The notes under the pieces were generated by a model. That model was not told where the DNA came from and did not search any database. It was given only the letters and a program-made list of their open reading frames with translations. A stretch of DNA of 64,000 nt from Thermomonas sp. XSG (lineage in GTDB: Bacteria; Pseudomonadota; Gammaproteobacteria; Xanthomonadales; Xanthomonadaceae): contig NZ_CP061497.1 of the NCBI RefSeq assembly GCF_014678725.1, positions 1,070,001-1,134,000 of the forward strand. Reading direction: 5' to 3'. Below are positions 50,954-62,620 of the stretch, piece after piece (the stretch's first letter is position 1; every line of letters starts with the position of its first letter). Both the position numbers and the translations under genes were made by a program.

Positions 50954-52407
50954 GCGGGTTCTCCCTGCGCAGGTTGCGGCTGCAGGCCATCGCGGGCGAT
51001 CTGCTGCGCGGCGGCGCCGATGTCGCCCGCGCCCATCAGCAGCAGCAGGTCGCCGTCGCGCAGCACGCCCGGCAGCACGGTGGCCAGTTCGGCGGCACCA
51101 CCGACGACCACCGGCTCGACCCGACCGCGGGTGCGGATCGAACGCGCCAGCGCACTGGCATCGGCGCCGGCGATGGGCGCCTCGCCGGCCGGGTACACCT
51201 CGGTGAGCAGCAGCGCATCCACGCTCGACAGCACTGCCGCGAACTCGTCGAACAGGTCGCGGGTACGGGTGTAGCGGTGCGGCTGGAACGCCACCACCAG
51301 CCGCTTGTCCGGCCAGCCGCCGCGGGCCGCGGCGAACACCGCGGCGAGCTCCTTCGGGTGGTGGCCGTAATCGTCCACCAGCGCCACTTCGCCACCTTCG
51401 GCCAGCTTCAGCGTGGCCAGCTGGTTGAAGCGCCGACCGATGCCCTGGAAGCCTTCCAGCGCCTTGGCGATGGCCGCGTTCGGCACGCCCAGCTGCCAGC
51501 CGATGGCGGCGGCAGCCAGCGCGTTCTGCACGTTGTGGCGGCCCGGCAGGGCCAGCGTGCAGGCGGTGCGGCTGCCGTCCGGCAGGCACAGGGTGAACTG
51601 CATGCGCGCGCCCTGCTGGCGCACGTCGGCGGCGCGCACGTCGGCCTCCGGCGCGAAGCCGTAGGTGACCACGTGGCGCGGCGTCCTGCGCGCCAGCTGC
51701 GCCACTTCCTCGTCATCGATGCACAGCACCGCCAGACCGTAGAACGGCAGCCGGTGCAGGAATTCGGAGAACGCCTGCTTGACCCGCTCGAAATCGCCGC
51801 CGTAGTTCTCCAGGTGGTCGGCGTCGATATTGGTGATGACCGCCACCACCGGGTTCAGGCGCAGGAAGCTGCCATCGCTCTCGTCGGCCTCGGCCACCAG
51901 CCAGTCGCCGCCGCCGAGGCCGGCATTGGCGCCGGCAGCCAGCAGCTTGCCGCCGATCACGAAGGTCGGGTCCAGCCCGCCTTCGGCCAGCACGCTGGCG
52001 GTCAGCGAGGTGGTGGTGGTCTTGCCGTGCGTGCCGGCCACCGCCACCCCGCGCTTGAAGCGCATCAGCTCGGCCAGCATTTCCGCGCGCGGCACCACCG
52101 GGATGCGCTGCGCGCGCGCCTCCAGCAGCTCGGGGTTGTCCGGCTTGATCGCGCTGGACACCACCACGCAGTCGGCCTCCAGCACGTTGGCGGAAGCGTG
52201 GCCGCGGTGGATGACGATGCCCAGCGACGCCAGCCGCTTGGTCACGGCGTTGTCGGCGTTGTCGGAGCCGCTGACCTGGTAACCCAGCGTGCGCATCACC
52301 TCGGCGATGCCGCTCATGCCGACCCCGCCGATGCCGACGAAATGCACGCGCGGCAGGGCCTTGGCCGGGTCGTTGATCTGCCGCAGGTGCAGGCTGTGCG
52401 GGCTCAT
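50950..52407 (-). CDS. murC: UDP-N-acetylmuramate--L-alanine ligase
   Basis: This 485-residue Mur ligase adds the first residue, L-alanine, to UDP-MurNAc. [17 protein letters not shown] is near residue 21, the ATP loop [10 protein letters not shown] near 119, the DESDGSFL motif near 167 and [13 protein letters not shown] near 335. Starts within the murG stop (ATGA). Confidence 0.97.
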   Translation of the reverse strand: MSPHSLHLRQINDPAKALPRVHFVGIGGVGMSGIAEVMRTLGYQVSGSDNADNAVTKRLASLGIVIHRGHASANVLEADCVVVSSAIKPDNPELLEARAQRIPVVPRAEMLAELMRFKRGVAVAGTHGKTTTTSLTASVLAEGGLDPTFVIGGKLLAAGANAGLGGGDWLVAEADESDGSFLRLNPVVAVITNIDADHLENYGGDFERVKQAFSEFLHRLPFYGLAVLCIDDEEVAQLARRTPRHVVTYGFAPEADVRAADVRQQGARMQFTLCLPDGSRTACTLALPGRHNVQNALAAAAIGWQLGVPNAAIAKALEGFQGIGRRFNQLATLKLAEGGEVALVDDYGHHPKELAAVFAAARGGWPDKRLVVAFQPHRYTRTRDLFDEFAAVLSSVDALLLTEVYPAGEAPIAGADASALARSIRTRGRVEPVVVGGAAELATVLPGVLRDGDLLLLMGAGDIGAAAQQIARDGLQPQPAQGEPA

Positions 52408-53489
52408 CGGGAAACCTCGTTGGAAATCGCGGCCAGCACCGCCTCGGCCACGCGCTGCGCGGCATCGGGACGGGCCAGGCCACGCGCGGCCTGCGCCATC
52501 GCCAGGCGCTTGCCGGGATCGGCGGAAAGATCGGCCAGCGCCTGCTGCAGGCGCGCGGCCAGTTGTTCGGTCTGCGGCAGCAGCACGGCGGCGCCGCGCT
52601 CCACCAGGTATTCGGCATTGCGGGTCTGGTGGTCGTCCACCGCCTGCGGGAACGGCACCAGCACGCTGCCGACGCCGACCGCGCACAGCTCGGCCAGGGT
52701 CAGCGCACCGGCGCGGCAGACCACCAGGTCGGCCCAGGCGTAAGCGGCCGCCATGTCGGCAATGAAGGGCTCCACGCGCGCTTCGACATTCGCATCGGCA
52801 TAGGCCTTGCGCGCGGCGTCGAGCATCTTCTCGCCGGCCTGGTGGATGATCTCCACCGGCTGGCCCAGCGCGGCCACCGCGCGCGGCACCGCTTCGTTCA
52901 GCGCACGCGCGCCCTGGCTGCCGCCCAGCACCAGCAGGCGCAGCGGCCCTGCATGCGCGAAGTCGCGCTGCCCGGGCGGCGGCACCTGCGCGATCTGCGC
53001 ACGCACCGGATTGCCGACATGGACTTCCTTCGCGAAGGTCTGCGGGAAACCCACCAGCACCTGCCGCGCCACTCTTGCCAGCGCCTTGTTGGTCATGCCG
53101 GCGGCACGGTTCTGCTCGTGCACCAGCAGCGGGATGCCCGCCAGCTTGGCGGCGATTCCGCCCGGCCCCGCGGCGAAGCCGCCGAAGCTGACCGCCGCGT
53201 CCGGACGACGCGCGCGCATCACCGCAGCCGCCGCGCGCACCGCCGACAGGATCCGCAGCGGCGCCGCCAGCAGGGTGGCGATGCCCTTGCCGCGCACGCC
53301 CTTGACCGCGATGGTGTCGATGGCGACGCCCTGAGGCGGCACCAATCGGGTTTCCATGCCGCCGTCCGCGCCCAGCCAGCACACGTCCGCGCCGCGCACG
53401 CGCAGCGCCTGCGCCACCGCAAGGCCGGGGAAAATGTGGCCGCCGGTGCCGCCGGCCATCACCATGACGAGGGGCGTATCCGCGTTCAA
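52404..53489 (-). CDS. murG: UDP-GlcNAc--lipid I N-acetylglucosaminyltransferase
   Basis: This 361-residue GT28 enzyme makes lipid II at the inner membrane. It has the glycine-rich [28 protein letters not shown] near 128 and [12 protein letters not shown] near 265. I propose a TTG start at 53489: it overlaps the ftsW stop as TTGA and has GGAGG 5 bases upstream. ATG codons at 53465 and 53459 are alternatives with poorer sites. Confidence 0.95.
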   Translation of the reverse strand: MNADTPLVMVMAGGTGGHIFPGLAVAQALRVRGADVCWLGADGGMETRLVPPQGVAIDTIAVKGVRGKGIATLLAAPLRILSAVRAAAAVMRARRPDAAVSFGGFAAGPGGIAAKLAGIPLLVHEQNRAAGMTNKALARVARQVLVGFPQTFAKEVHVGNPVRAQIAQVPPPGQRDFAHAGPLRLLVLGGSQGARALNEAVPRAVAALGQPVEIIHQAGEKMLDAARKAYADANVEARVEPFIADMAAAYAWADLVVCRAGALTLAELCAVGVGSVLVPFPQAVDDHQTRNAEYLVERGAAVLLPQTEQLAARLQQALADLSADPGKRLAMAQAARGLARPDAAQRVAEAVLAAISNEVSR

Positions 53490-54829
53490 CGGGCCCTCCG
53501 CAGCGCGGCCAGCGCGGGCGATTCGGTGGACGGCCGGCCCAGGCCGGGTTCGATCCGCTGGCGCAGGCGGCTGGTGCCGCGATTGCCGGCGTCGGCCGGC
53601 AACGGCGGCTGCGCGGCTACAGGCGGCGCGCCTACCGCCGCGCCAGCGCCCACCGCGCGGCGGCGGGCCACCTGGCGGGCGGCGCGTTCGTACTCCCACG
53701 ACACCCGCATCAGCAGGCCCAGCGCGGCGCAGGTCATCAGCACCGAGGAGCCACCGGACGAAACCAGCGGCAGGGTCAGGCCCTTGGTCGGCAGCAGGCC
53801 GAGGTTGACGCCGATCGACACGAAGCTCTGCAGCGCCATCCACAGCGCGATGCCGAAGGCGACGTAGCCGGAGAAGTGGCGGCGCATCTCCACGCACTTC
53901 ATCCCCAGCCAGAACGCACGCCCAGCCAGCAGCGCGTAAAGCCCCACCACCAGGCACACGCCGGCGAATCCAAGTTCCTCGGCGATCACCGCCATGATGA
54001 AGTCGGTATGGGCTTCCGGCAGGTAGGACAGCTTCTGCACCGAAGCGCCGAGACCGACCCCGAACCACTCGCCGCGACCCACCGCCATCAGCGCGTTGGT
54101 CAGCTGGTAGCCACTGTCGAACGGGTCGGCCCACGGGTCGAGGAAGGTGGTAAGGCGGCGCATGCGGTACGGCTCGGCGATCGCGATCACCGCCAGCACC
54201 GGCAGCCCGACCAGCACCGGCCCGAACATCCGCGGCATGTTGACCCCGCCCAGCACCAGCATGCCGGCGGTGATCGCCAGCAGCAGCGAGGACGAGCCGA
54301 AGTCGGGCTGCAGCAGCAGCAGCCCGACCAGCAGCACCGCCACGCCCAGCGGCTTGAGCATGGCCGGCCAGGTGGCCGCCACGTCTTCGCTGTAGCGCTT
54401 CAGGTAGCTGGCCAGCCAGATGATGTAGAGCAGCTTGACCGCCTCGACGGCCTGGAAGTTGGACACACCGAGGTTGAGCCAGCGCTTCGCGCCGTTCACG
54501 GTGACGCCGACGCCGGGAACGAACACCAGCCCCAGCAGCACGATGCAGGCCAGCAGCAGCCACTGCGCGTGCTTCTCGACCGTCTTGAGCTCGGTGCGCA
54601 TCACCAGCGCGGCCAGGCCCAGGCCGATGCCGAGGAACATCAGGTGGCGGGTCAGGAAGTACCACGGGCCGGCATCCACGCCGCCGCCGGCGATCGCCGC
54701 CGAGCCGACCATGACCACGCCCAGACAGGCCAGCGCCACCGCGCTGCCCAGCAGCCACGGGTCGATGCGCCCGCCGATCTCGTCGAGGCGGGTCGCCTGG
54801 CCCAGGCTGTCGGTGGCGGTCGTGGCCAT
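53486..54829 (-). CDS. ftsW: Peptidoglycan polymerase FtsW (SEDS family)
   Basis: This 447-residue SEDS protein of about ten membrane helices polymerises septal glycan with FtsI. Conserved segments include [10 protein letters not shown] near 111, [10 protein letters not shown] near 167 with the catalytic Asp region, and [10 protein letters not shown] near 370. A C-terminal tail of about 55 residues rich in Arg, Ala and Pro is longer than in E. coli. Its ATG shares one base with the mraY stop. murD, which often precedes ftsW, is absent. Confidence 0.96.
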   Translation of the reverse strand: MATTATDSLGQATRLDEIGGRIDPWLLGSAVALACLGVVMVGSAAIAGGGVDAGPWYFLTRHLMFLGIGLGLAALVMRTELKTVEKHAQWLLLACIVLLGLVFVPGVGVTVNGAKRWLNLGVSNFQAVEAVKLLYIIWLASYLKRYSEDVAATWPAMLKPLGVAVLLVGLLLLQPDFGSSSLLLAITAGMLVLGGVNMPRMFGPVLVGLPVLAVIAIAEPYRMRRLTTFLDPWADPFDSGYQLTNALMAVGRGEWFGVGLGASVQKLSYLPEAHTDFIMAVIAEELGFAGVCLVVGLYALLAGRAFWLGMKCVEMRRHFSGYVAFGIALWMALQSFVSIGVNLGLLPTKGLTLPLVSSGGSSVLMTCAALGLLMRVSWEYERAARQVARRRAVGAGAAVGAPPVAAQPPLPADAGNRGTSRLRQRIEPGLGRPSTESPALAALRRAR

Positions 54830-55914
54830 CAGCGCACCTTCAACGTGGCAAGCCCGACCAGCACCAGCACCACGCTGATGATCCAGAAGCGCACGATCAC
54901 GCGCGGCTCCGGCCAGCCCTTCAGTTCGAAGTGGTGGTGGATCGGCGCCATCCGGAACACGCGCTTGCCGGTGAGCTTGAAGCTGGCGACCTGGATCATC
55001 ACCGACAGCGTCTCGATGACGAAGATGCCGCCCATCAGGACCAGGACCAGCTCCTGGCGCACGATCACCGCGATGGTGCCGAGCACCGCGCCCAGCGCCA
55101 GCGCGCCGATGTCGCCCATGAACACCATCGCCGGATAGGTGTTGAACCACAGGAAGCCGAGCCCGGCGCCGGCGATGGCCGCGCAGATGATGATCAGCTC
55201 GCCCGCGCCCGGCACCCGCGGGATCTGCAGGTACGCGGCGAAGGTGGCATTGCCGGAGGCATAGGCGAACACACCCAGCGCGCAGGCCACCAGCACGGTG
55301 GGCATGATGGCGAGGCCATCGAGGCCGTCGGTCAGGTTGACCGCGTTGGAGAAGCCGACGATCCAGAAGTAGGCGATGGCGACGAAACCGATGCCGGCCA
55401 GAGGGAGCGCGATCGACTTGAAGAACGGCACGTAGAAGGTGGTGGCTGCCGGCACGTCGGCGAAGGCGAACAGGTAGATGCCGGCGGCAAGGCCCAGCAC
55501 CGACTGCAGCGCGTACTTGGTGCGCGAGCGCATGCCGTTGGGATCGCGCTTGACGATCTTGATCCAGTCGTCGGCCCAGCCGATGGCGCCGAAGCCCAGC
55601 ATCACCACCAGCACCACCCAGACGTACTTGTTGCGCAGGTCACCCCACAGCAGTACCGAGGCCGCGACGGTCGAGAGGATGAGCGCACCACCCATGGTCG
55701 GCGTGCCGGCCTTGGAAAAATGCGACTCCGGCCCGTCCTTGCGGATCGGCTGGCCGCCCTTGAGCGTGGCCAAGTAGCGGATCATCCGCGGCCCCCACCA
55801 CAGCGACAGCGCCAGCGCGGTCAGCGCGCCGAGGATGGCGCGGAAGGTCAGGTAGTTGAACAGGTTGAAGTGGCCCTGCAGCTGCTCCAGCCAGCGGGTG
55901 AGTTCAAGCAGCAT
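54829..55914 (-). CDS. mraY: Phospho-N-acetylmuramoyl-pentapeptide transferase
   Basis: This 361-residue integral membrane enzyme makes lipid I from UDP-MurNAc-pentapeptide and undecaprenyl phosphate. It has [11 protein letters not shown] near 75, the Mg-binding WADDWIKI pair near 117, [13 protein letters not shown] near 190 and the [12 protein letters not shown] motif near 325. Starts within the end of murF (11-base overlap). Confidence 0.97.
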   Translation of the reverse strand: MLLELTRWLEQLQGHFNLFNYLTFRAILGALTALALSLWWGPRMIRYLATLKGGQPIRKDGPESHFSKAGTPTMGGALILSTVAASVLLWGDLRNKYVWVVLVVMLGFGAIGWADDWIKIVKRDPNGMRSRTKYALQSVLGLAAGIYLFAFADVPAATTFYVPFFKSIALPLAGIGFVAIAYFWIVGFSNAVNLTDGLDGLAIMPTVLVACALGVFAYASGNATFAAYLQIPRVPGAGELIIICAAIAGAGLGFLWFNTYPAMVFMGDIGALALGAVLGTIAVIVRQELVLVLMGGIFVIETLSVMIQVASFKLTGKRVFRMAPIHHHFELKGWPEPRVIVRFWIISVVLVLVGLATLKVR

Positions 55915-57286
55915 CGGTGGTCTCCCCGTCGGGTCCGGCATCCCGCTGCAGCAGCGCGGTCACGATCTTGTCCATCGCGCTGCCGCGCGAGCCCTTCACC
56001 AGCACGGTGGTGCCGGCACCCAGCTGCGCCCACAGCGCATCGGCCAGCGCGGCGTGCGAGGCATGCACGCTGCCGCCCTCGCCGAATGTCCTTGCGGCAT
56101 GCGCGCTGAGTTCGCCCAGCGCGAACAGGCGGGCAATGCCGGCGGCGCGCGCGCGCGCGCCTGCCTCGGCGTGCAGGGCGACTTCGTCGGCACCCAGCTC
56201 GCGCATGTCACCCAGCACCAGCCAGGCCTCGCCACCGCCGTCCGCCAAGGTGTCGATGGCTGCCGCCAGCGAGCCGGGGTTGGCGTTGTAGCTGTCGTCC
56301 ACCAGCGTTGCGCCGCGGCGCAGGCGGTGGGCGGCCAGCCGCCCGGCCACGCCTTCCACCGCTTCCAGTCCGGCGCGGATCTGCGCCGGGCCGGCACCCA
56401 GCGCCGTCGCCATCGCCGCCGCGGCCAGCGCGTTGCGGACGTTGTGGCGCCCCGGCAGCGGGAGCGCGACCTCGACCTCGCCCTCCGGCGTCACCAGCGT
56501 GAAACGTGATCCCTGCAGGCCGCCGTGGATGTCGCGCGCGCTGATATCGGCCTCGGCCTCGATCCCGAAACGGATCATCCGCACGCCGCGCAGCCGCTCG
56601 CTGAAATACAGCGCGAATGCGTCGTCCGCGTTCACCACCGCCACGCCGTCCGCCGGCAGCGCCTGGTAGATCGCGCCCTTGGTCTGGGCGATGCCGAGCA
56701 GGCTGCCCATCCGTTCCAGGTGGGCAGACGCGATGTTGTTGACCAGCGCCACGTCGGGCCGGGCGATGGCAGTGAGGTAAGCGATGTCACCGGGTTTGCC
56801 GGCACCCATCTCGTAGACCGCGAAGCGCGCATCGTCCGGCGCGTCCAGCACGGCGAGCGGCAGGCCGATCTCGTTGTTGCGGTTGCCCGGGTTGGCGTAG
56901 GCGCTGCCCAGCTGGCGCAGGATCGAATGCAGCAGGGTCTTGACCGTGGTCTTGCCGTTGCTGCCGGTGACCGCCAGCACCTTGGTGGCGCGTTCGCGTT
57001 GCACCGCCGCGGCCAGGCTGGCCAGCGCGCGCTCGGTATCGGCCACGACGACCTGCGGCAATGCGGCCTCGACCGGACGCGCCACCAGCGCGGCCACGCA
57101 GCCGCCATCGGCGGCGGCCCGGACATGCGCGTGCCCGTCAAAACGCTCGCCCTTCAGCGCGACGAACAGCGCATCGCCGCCGGGCAGCGCGCGGGTATCG
57201 GTCGCGACGGCATCGACCGTACGGTCGTCGCCGACCAGCCGGCCACCGGTGGCCTGGGCGATCCACGACAGCAGGCGCGGCGTCAT
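55904..57286 (-). CDS. murF: UDP-MurNAc-tripeptide--D-Ala-D-Ala ligase
   Basis: This 460-residue Mur ligase adds D-Ala-D-Ala. The ATP loop [10 protein letters not shown] is near residue 108, [14 protein letters not shown] near 136 and [13 protein letters not shown] near 325. A run of alternating GC at about 56145-56160 encodes part of an Ala/Arg stretch. The ATG overlaps the murE stop. Confidence 0.97.
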   Translation of the reverse strand: MTPRLLSWIAQATGGRLVGDDRTVDAVATDTRALPGGDALFVALKGERFDGHAHVRAAADGGCVAALVARPVEAALPQVVVADTERALASLAAAVQRERATKVLAVTGSNGKTTVKTLLHSILRQLGSAYANPGNRNNEIGLPLAVLDAPDDARFAVYEMGAGKPGDIAYLTAIARPDVALVNNIASAHLERMGSLLGIAQTKGAIYQALPADGVAVVNADDAFALYFSERLRGVRMIRFGIEAEADISARDIHGGLQGSRFTLVTPEGEVEVALPLPGRHNVRNALAAAAMATALGAGPAQIRAGLEAVEGVAGRLAAHRLRRGATLVDDSYNANPGSLAAAIDTLADGGGEAWLVLGDMRELGADEVALHAEAGARARAAGIARLFALGELSAHAARTFGEGGSVHASHAALADALWAQLGAGTTVLVKGSRGSAMDKIVTALLQRDAGPDGETTDAA

Positions 57287-58767
57287 GCGGCACCGCCTTC
57301 GCGACGGCGCAGGCAATCGCGCGCCACCGCCGCATCCTCGAACGGATGCTTCACCCCGCACACATCCTGGTAGGGCTCGTGGCCCTTGCCGGCGACCAGC
57401 ACCACATCGTCGGCACCGGCGCCGCCGATCGCCTGCGCGATGGCGGCAGCACGGTCGCGCTGCACCACCACCCGCCCAGGCTCCCTGAGCCCGGCCAGGA
57501 TGTCGGCCACGATGGCGTCGCCATCCTCGTTGCGCGGATTGTCGTCGGTGACGATGACGCGGTCGGCCAGGCGCTCGGCGATGGCTGCCATCTGCGGGCG
57601 CTTGCCGGTATCGCGCTCGCCGCCGCAGCCGAACACGCAGGTCAGCGTGCCGGCGGTGTGCGCGCGCAGGGAGGCCAGCGCCTGCTCCAGCGCGTCGGGG
57701 GTGTGGGCGTAGTCCACCACCACCAGCGGCGCGCCGGCTTCGCCACCCAGCCGGTTCATGCGGCCATCGACCGGCAGCAGCTGCGACAGGGTGTCGGCGA
57801 TCAGCGCCGGCGCCATGCCCATCGCGAACAGGGTGGTCGCCACGCCGAGCAGGTTGTCCACGTTGAAGCGGCCCAGCAGCGGCGAACGCACCGGATGCGC
57901 CTGGCCGCCGGCGTGCAGCATGAAACGGATGCCGTTGCCGTCCAGCACCAGCTCTTCCGCGCGCACGCTGGCACCGGCGGCGCCGCGCGAGGAGAAGCCC
58001 AGCGCGCGCACCTTGCCACCGACCGCTGCGAACAGCTCGCGGCCGAACGCATCGTCCAGGTTGACCGCCGCCGCGCGCAGGCCGGGCCAGTCGAACAGCC
58101 GCGCCTTGGCCGCCCCGTAGCGGGCCATGTCGCCGTGGTAGTCGAGATGATCGCGGGTGAGGTTGGTGAACACCGCCACGTCGAAGTGCACGCCATCCAC
58201 GCGACCTTGGTCGAGCGCGTGCGAGGACACTTCCATCGCCACCGCCGAGGCGCCCTCGTCGCGCAGCTCCGCCAGCAGCGCGTGCATGCGCAGCACCAGC
58301 GGAGTGGTGAAGCCGGTCGGCACGATCTTCGGGTACACGCCGCTGCCCAGCGTGCCGACGGTGCCGGCCTTCTGGCCGCGCAGCGTCCACGCCTGCGCCA
58401 GCAGCTGCACGGTGGACGTCTTGCCGTTGGTGCCGGTCACGCCCACTGTCGCCATCGAGGCGCTGGGATGGCCGTGGAAGCTGTCGGCCATCGCGCCCAT
58501 GCGCGCGCGCAGGCCGGCCACCGGGATCGCGTCGGCCGGCGCAGGCAGGTCGTCCGGCGCCGGCGGTTCGTAGAGCACCGCCGCGGCGCCGGCCTCGCGG
58601 GCCACGTCGACGAAATTCAGCCCGTGCGCACCGAACCCGGCGATCGCCACGAACGCATCGCCCGGCTTCACCTCGCGGCTGTCCTGGACCAGCCCGGTGA
58701 TGGCAAGGTCGGCGGACAGCCCTTCAAGCTCCGGCAGCAGTTCGCCCAGCAGCATGGCGCGGGTCAT
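57283..58767 (-). CDS. murE: UDP-MurNAc-L-Ala-D-Glu--meso-DAP ligase
   Basis: This 494-residue Mur ligase adds the third residue. The ATP loop [11 protein letters not shown] is near residue 113. The DNPR motif (TDDNPRNE) near 405 is the marker for meso-diaminopimelate as substrate rather than lysine. Whether the isoform of the glutamate-carrying substrate is made by MurD or a MurD2/MurL route cannot be read here. ATGA overlap with ftsI. Confidence 0.97.
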   Translation of the reverse strand: MTRAMLLGELLPELEGLSADLAITGLVQDSREVKPGDAFVAIAGFGAHGLNFVDVAREAGAAAVLYEPPAPDDLPAPADAIPVAGLRARMGAMADSFHGHPSASMATVGVTGTNGKTSTVQLLAQAWTLRGQKAGTVGTLGSGVYPKIVPTGFTTPLVLRMHALLAELRDEGASAVAMEVSSHALDQGRVDGVHFDVAVFTNLTRDHLDYHGDMARYGAAKARLFDWPGLRAAAVNLDDAFGRELFAAVGGKVRALGFSSRGAAGASVRAEELVLDGNGIRFMLHAGGQAHPVRSPLLGRFNVDNLLGVATTLFAMGMAPALIADTLSQLLPVDGRMNRLGGEAGAPLVVVDYAHTPDALEQALASLRAHTAGTLTCVFGCGGERDTGKRPQMAAIAERLADRVIVTDDNPRNEDGDAIVADILAGLREPGRVVVQRDRAAAIAQAIGGAGADDVVLVAGKGHEPYQDVCGVKHPFEDAAVARDCLRRREGGAA

Positions 58768-60638
58768 TGCAGCGCCCTCGCATTGGCGGCACCGGATGGC
58801 GCAATGGCGGCGGCCGTCGCGGGGAGTGCCGGCGGCGTGCGGCCTTCGGCCTTCATGCGCTTGGCCTCGGCCGCGGCCTGCACGGCCAGCCAGGCATCGA
58901 GGTTGTCGGGCGAGACATCCATCAGGCGCAGTGCGCCCTCCATCACGTTGCGGAACACCGGGCCGGCGACCACGCCGCCGTAGTAGCCCTTGCGGGTCGG
59001 ATCGGGATCGTTCACCGCCACCACCATCGCGAAGCGCGGGTTATCCACCGGCACCAGCCCGGCGAAGTAGCCGATGTAGCGGCGCGAGTAACCGCCGGCG
59101 CTGGCCTTGCGCGAGGTGCCGGTCTTGCCGGCCACGTGGTAGCCGAGGATCGCCGCCTGGGTGGCGGTGCCGCCCGGCTCGGTGACCGTCTGCATCATGT
59201 GCAGCACCTGGTTGGCGATGCGCGCGTCCAGCACCCGCTTGGGCGGGTTGGGCTGGCCCTTGACGAAACTGGGCTGGTGCAGCAGTCCGCCGTTGCCGAG
59301 CGCCGCGTAGGCGGTGGCGATCTGCAGCGGGGTGGCGCTCAGGCCGTAGCCGTAGCTCATCGTCTGCTTGCTGGTGCCGCTCCAGCGGTCGGGCGCGGGG
59401 AACAGCCCGGCCGCTTCGCCCGGGAACCCGCTGCCGCTGCGCTGGCCGTAGCCGAAGCGGCGCATGAAGGCATAGAACTGCGCGTCGCTGAGCCGTTTGG
59501 CCACCAGCGAAGCTCCGACGTTGGAGCTCTTGCGGATGATGCCGGTGGTGTCCAGCACGCCGTAGTTGTGGGTGTCGGTGGTGCGGTAGCGGCCGTTGGC
59601 GATCCAGCCCGGGCTGGTGTTGAACAGGGTCGCGGGCGTGATCACCCCGGCCTCGAGCCCCGCCGCCACGGTCAGCGGCTTCATCGTCGAACCGGGCTCC
59701 AGCAGGTCGGTCACCGCGCGGTTGCGGTGCGCGTCGCGAGGGCTGGTGCCAACCGCGTTGGGGTTGAAGGTCGGCAGGTTGGCCATCGCCAGCACTTCGC
59801 CGGTTGCAACGTCCAGCACCACCGCCGAACCGCTGCTGGCGCCGGTTTCGGCAATCGCGTTGCGCAGTTCGCGGTGGGTCAGGTACTGGATGCGGCGGTC
59901 GATGCTCAGCGCCAGGTCGTGCCCGGGCTGCGCCGCGCGCACCAGGTCCACGTTCTCGACGATGCGGCCCTTGTTGTCGCGGATCACGCGCTTGGCGCCG
60001 GCAGTCCCGCGCAGCCAGTCGTCGAACGCCAGCTCCAGGCCTTCCTGCCCGCGATCATCGACGTTGGTGAAGCCCAGCACGTGCGCCAGTGCCTCGCCCT
60101 GCGGGTAGAAGCGGCGGTACTCGCGCTGACTGGCCACGCCGGGGATGTCCAGCGCGAGGATGCTCGCGGCTTCGTCCGGGTTGATGCGGCGCTTGAGGTA
60201 GACGAACTCCTTGTCGGCACGCGCGCTGAGCCGGCTGGCCAGCTCGTCCTGCGGCATGTCCAGCGCACGCGCCAGCGCCGGCAGGCGCTCGGGCACCTTC
60301 AGCAGCTCGCGCGGATTGCCCCAGATCGATTCCACCGGCGAGGAGATCGCCAGCGGCTCGCCGTTGCGGTCGGTGATCATGCCGCGCGAGGTGGCGATCG
60401 GGATCTCGCGCAGGAAGCGCGCGTCGCCCTGCTGCTGGTAGAAGGCATGGTCGACGACCTGCAGGTCCAGCGCGCGCGCCAGCAGCGCCACCGACCCCAG
60501 GCCCAGGAAGCCGCAAACCAGCGCCAGCCGGCGGCGCAGGTCGAACTGCTGCACCCGCGCGCGCGGATGCACGCTGGCGGCGCGCTCGCGGCGCGCTTCG
60601 CTCCCGAACCAGCGCAGGCGTTTGCCGAAACGGGTCAT
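58764..60638 (-). CDS. ftsI: Septal peptidoglycan transpeptidase FtsI (PBP3)
   Basis: This 624-residue class-B penicillin-binding protein has an N-terminal membrane helix (about 36-56), the non-catalytic pedestal domain, and a transpeptidase domain with S317-x-x-K320 in EPGSTMKP, the SSN motif at 371-373 and KTGT at 505-508. It crosslinks septal peptidoglycan with FtsW. The C-terminal 30 residues are Ala/Pro-rich. Starts in the ftsL stop (ATGA). Confidence 0.98.
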   Translation of the reverse strand: MTRFGKRLRWFGSEARRERAASVHPRARVQQFDLRRRLALVCGFLGLGSVALLARALDLQVVDHAFYQQQGDARFLREIPIATSRGMITDRNGEPLAISSPVESIWGNPRELLKVPERLPALARALDMPQDELASRLSARADKEFVYLKRRINPDEAASILALDIPGVASQREYRRFYPQGEALAHVLGFTNVDDRGQEGLELAFDDWLRGTAGAKRVIRDNKGRIVENVDLVRAAQPGHDLALSIDRRIQYLTHRELRNAIAETGASSGSAVVLDVATGEVLAMANLPTFNPNAVGTSPRDAHRNRAVTDLLEPGSTMKPLTVAAGLEAGVITPATLFNTSPGWIANGRYRTTDTHNYGVLDTTGIIRKSSNVGASLVAKRLSDAQFYAFMRRFGYGQRSGSGFPGEAAGLFPAPDRWSGTSKQTMSYGYGLSATPLQIATAYAALGNGGLLHQPSFVKGQPNPPKRVLDARIANQVLHMMQTVTEPGGTATQAAILGYHVAGKTGTSRKASAGGYSRRYIGYFAGLVPVDNPRFAMVVAVNDPDPTRKGYYGGVVAGPVFRNVMEGALRLMDVSPDNLDAWLAVQAAAEAKRMKAEGRTPPALPATAAAIAPSGAANARALQ

Positions 60639-60901
60639 CGCCGCAGCACCACCACGTCTTCGGTGCGCGGGAACTCCATTCCCAGGCGGGTGCGCGCGAC
60701 CTGGTCCACACGGTTGCTTTCCGCCCAGGTCGCCTGCTCCAGCTGCAGCCGGCCGAACTCGATGTTCAGCGCGTCGCGCGCCTTTTCCAGCCGGCTCAAC
60801 TCGATGAAGGCCTGGCGGTGCTCGTGGCGGTCGCGCACGATCAGCAGCGCCGTCGCGATGTTGGCGACCACCAGCGCGCCCAGCAGCAGGTGCCGGTTCA
60901 T
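60635..60901 (-). CDS. ftsL: Cell division protein FtsL
   Basis: This 88-residue bitopic protein has a short cytoplasmic start, one membrane helix (about 4-22) and a periplasmic coiled coil ([17 protein letters not shown]...), ending in the RTRLGMEFP pattern typical of FtsL. It forms the FtsQLB complex. ATGA overlaps on both sides place it between rsmH and ftsI. Confidence 0.92.
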   Translation of the reverse strand: MNRHLLLGALVVANIATALLIVRDRHEHRQAFIELSRLEKARDALNIEFGRLQLEQATWAESNRVDQVARTRLGMEFPRTEDVVVLRR

Positions 60902-61860
60902 GCCGCCACCGCCCGGCTTTCGACCGGCAGTTTCTCGGCCACCCGCAGCACCGCGCTGCGCGCGCGCGGGTTGGCGGCCAGCTCGCCCTCGGAGGCCTTC
61001 TGCGCGCCGCCCACCAGCCGCAGTACCGGCGTGAACGGCACCTCGACCGGCATGCGCCGGTTGGTCGGCGGCGCCTTGGCGTGCTTCGCCATGAACTGCT
61101 TGACGATGCGGTCTTCCAGCGAGTGGAAGCTGATCACCGCCAGCCGTCCACCCGGCTTCAGTCGCGACAGCGCGGCATCGAGGCCGGCCTCGAGGTCGGC
61201 CAGCTCGCGGTTGATGTGGATGCGGATGGCCTGGAAGCTGCGCGTGGCCGGATGCGTCTTGCTTGCACCGCGCGGGCAGGCCTGCGCGATCAGTTCGGCC
61301 AGCTGCGCGGTGCGCAGCAGCGGCGCCTGCGCGCGTGCCGCCACGATTGCCCGTGCGATGCGCCGGCTCTGGCGCTCCTCGCCGTAGATCCACAGCACGT
61401 CGGCGATGTCCTTTTCCGAAGCCCGCGCCAGCCACTCGGCGGCGCTCTCGCCGGACTCGGGATCCATGCGCATGTCCAGCGGGCCGTCCTTGCCGAACGA
61501 GAAGCCGCGCTCGGCCACGTCCAGCTGCGGCGAGGACACGCCGAGATCGAGCAACACCCCGTCCAGGCCCGCCGCGGTTGCCGGCCAGTCGGCCAGGCTG
61601 GCGAAGCTGCCGCGATGCCAGGACAGGCGCGCGTCGGCGTCGGCCATCTGCATGGCCACCGCGATCGCATCCGGGTCCTTGTCCATCGCCAGCAAACGCC
61701 CCTTTTCGCCAAGCCGTTGCAGCACCCCACGGGCATGACCGCCACGCCCGAACGTCCCGTCCAGGTAGGTTCCGTCCTCTTTCACCGCCAGACCGTCCAT
61801 GACCTCGGCAAACAGCACCGGGAGGTGGGCGGACGCGATGCCCGCGCCACCGCCGCTCAC
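60898..61860 (-). CDS. rsmH: 16S rRNA m4C1402 methyltransferase
   Basis: This 320-residue methyltransferase modifies the ribosomal decoding centre. [13 protein letters not shown] is near the start, the SAM motif [16 protein letters not shown] near 31, [14 protein letters not shown] near 98, and the late [15 protein letters not shown] is diagnostic. I chose the GTG at 61860, overlapping the mraZ stop as GTGA; an upstream in-frame ATG would lie deep inside mraZ. Confidence 0.96.
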   Translation of the reverse strand: MSGGGAGIASAHLPVLFAEVMDGLAVKEDGTYLDGTFGRGGHARGVLQRLGEKGRLLAMDKDPDAIAVAMQMADADARLSWHRGSFASLADWPATAAGLDGVLLDLGVSSPQLDVAERGFSFGKDGPLDMRMDPESGESAAEWLARASEKDIADVLWIYGEERQSRRIARAIVAARAQAPLLRTAQLAELIAQACPRGASKTHPATRSFQAIRIHINRELADLEAGLDAALSRLKPGGRLAVISFHSLEDRIVKQFMAKHAKAPPTNRRMPVEVPFTPVLRLVGGAQKASEGELAANPRARSAVLRVAEKLPVESRAVAA

Positions 61861-62303
61861 AGCATCAATTCCTGGAACTCGTCGCCCAGGTCCTCGTCGC
61901 CCAGCGGCTGGCGGATCTGCGCCAGGTGGTCCGCCTCGCTCCACAGTTCGAACTTGTCGCCCATCCCCACCAGCACCGCCTTGCGCTCGATGCCGGCGGC
62001 ATTGCGGTGGCTGGCCGGGATCGAGATCCGCGCATTGCCGTCGGGCTCGACGAACTCGGCCGCGCCCACCAGCTTCAGCTGCAGGATGCGGCTGGGCTTC
62101 TTGACCCGCGGCAGCGCGTTGACCTGGTCACGCACCTTTTCCCACACTGCGTGCGGATAGATGTACAAACCGGTGGTCTCGAAGGCGTTGTAGGTGATGA
62201 CCAGGCGGTTGCCACACGCACGCGCGACGAGATCCCGGTAGGCGGTCGGAATCGCCAGCCGGCCCTTGTCGTCGATGGTGATGGCGGTTTCGCCCTGGAA
62301 CAT
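61857..62303 (-). CDS. mraZ: Transcriptional regulator MraZ
   Basis: This 148-residue AbrB-like protein has two MraZ/SpoVT repeats: [23 protein letters not shown] and the second with [12 protein letters not shown]. MraZ represses its own dcw promoter by binding TGGGN repeats, four of which are present just upstream. AAGGG before the ATG is the ribosome binding site. First gene of the cluster. Confidence 0.97.
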   Translation of the reverse strand: MFQGETAITIDDKGRLAIPTAYRDLVARACGNRLVITYNAFETTGLYIYPHAVWEKVRDQVNALPRVKKPSRILQLKLVGAAEFVEPDGNARISIPASHRNAAGIERKAVLVGMGDKFELWSEADHLAQIRQPLGDEDLGDEFQELML

Positions 62304-62343
62304 GCTGCCCTTGTCGCCCCCGTCTGCCGCGGAGTTTCAACCA

Positions 62344-62383
62344 AGAAAACCACGATTTTCCCGGTTTTCCCACGAAGCCCCAC
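62344..62383 (-). promoter_or_regulatory. MraZ operator: four 10-bp repeats
   Basis: Read on the minus strand, four consecutive 10-base units begin GTGGGG, GTGGGA, CGGGAA and GTGGTT. The TGGGN element with 10-base period is the known MraZ-binding pattern; the third and fourth units are imperfect. They lie just after the predicted -10 box, where bound MraZ would block transcription. Confidence 0.75.
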
Positions 62384-62409
62384 ATTAGCAGGCAATTGAC
62401 CTATGTCAA
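62382..62409 (-). promoter_or_regulatory. Promoter of the dcw cluster (Pmra)
   Basis: On the minus strand a consensus TTGACA (62404-62409), a 16-base spacer and TAATGT (62382-62387) lie about 80 bases before mraZ. This is the strongest sigma-70 promoter I see in the window. The remainder of the 317-base gap up to 62620 is AT-richer than its surroundings and holds no gene I can support. Confidence 0.75.
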
Positions 62410-62607
62410 CAACCCGACGGCGGAAATTTCCCCCGGCCCGTCAATGACTTGCAGCAAACTTCAACAAGTTGTTCAAGCTTTATCCACAAGCTTATGTTTC
62501 GCCTCATTTTTTGAGATTGCGGGACTTCCCGCACACTTTTCGATGAACAGGGGCAACCGCCCCGGATGCATGTTGCAGCGCAAAAACTGAATGGACGTCG
62601 CCCGGCG

Positions 62608-62613
62608 CAGAAT
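62608..62613 (+). promoter_or_regulatory. Possible leaderless -10 box of the TANGO2-like gene
   Basis: CAGAAT lies 7 bases before the ATG at 62621 and no Shine-Dalgarno sequence lies between. Weaker match than the boxes of the DedA fusion or coaE. Confidence 0.35.
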
Positions 62614-62620
62614 GCCGCGC

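Noticed and set aside
56145-56160. Alternating GC run in murF as a possible phase-variable tract
   Set aside because: Short, in an essential gene where slippage would be lethal, and expected by chance in DNA of this GC content.
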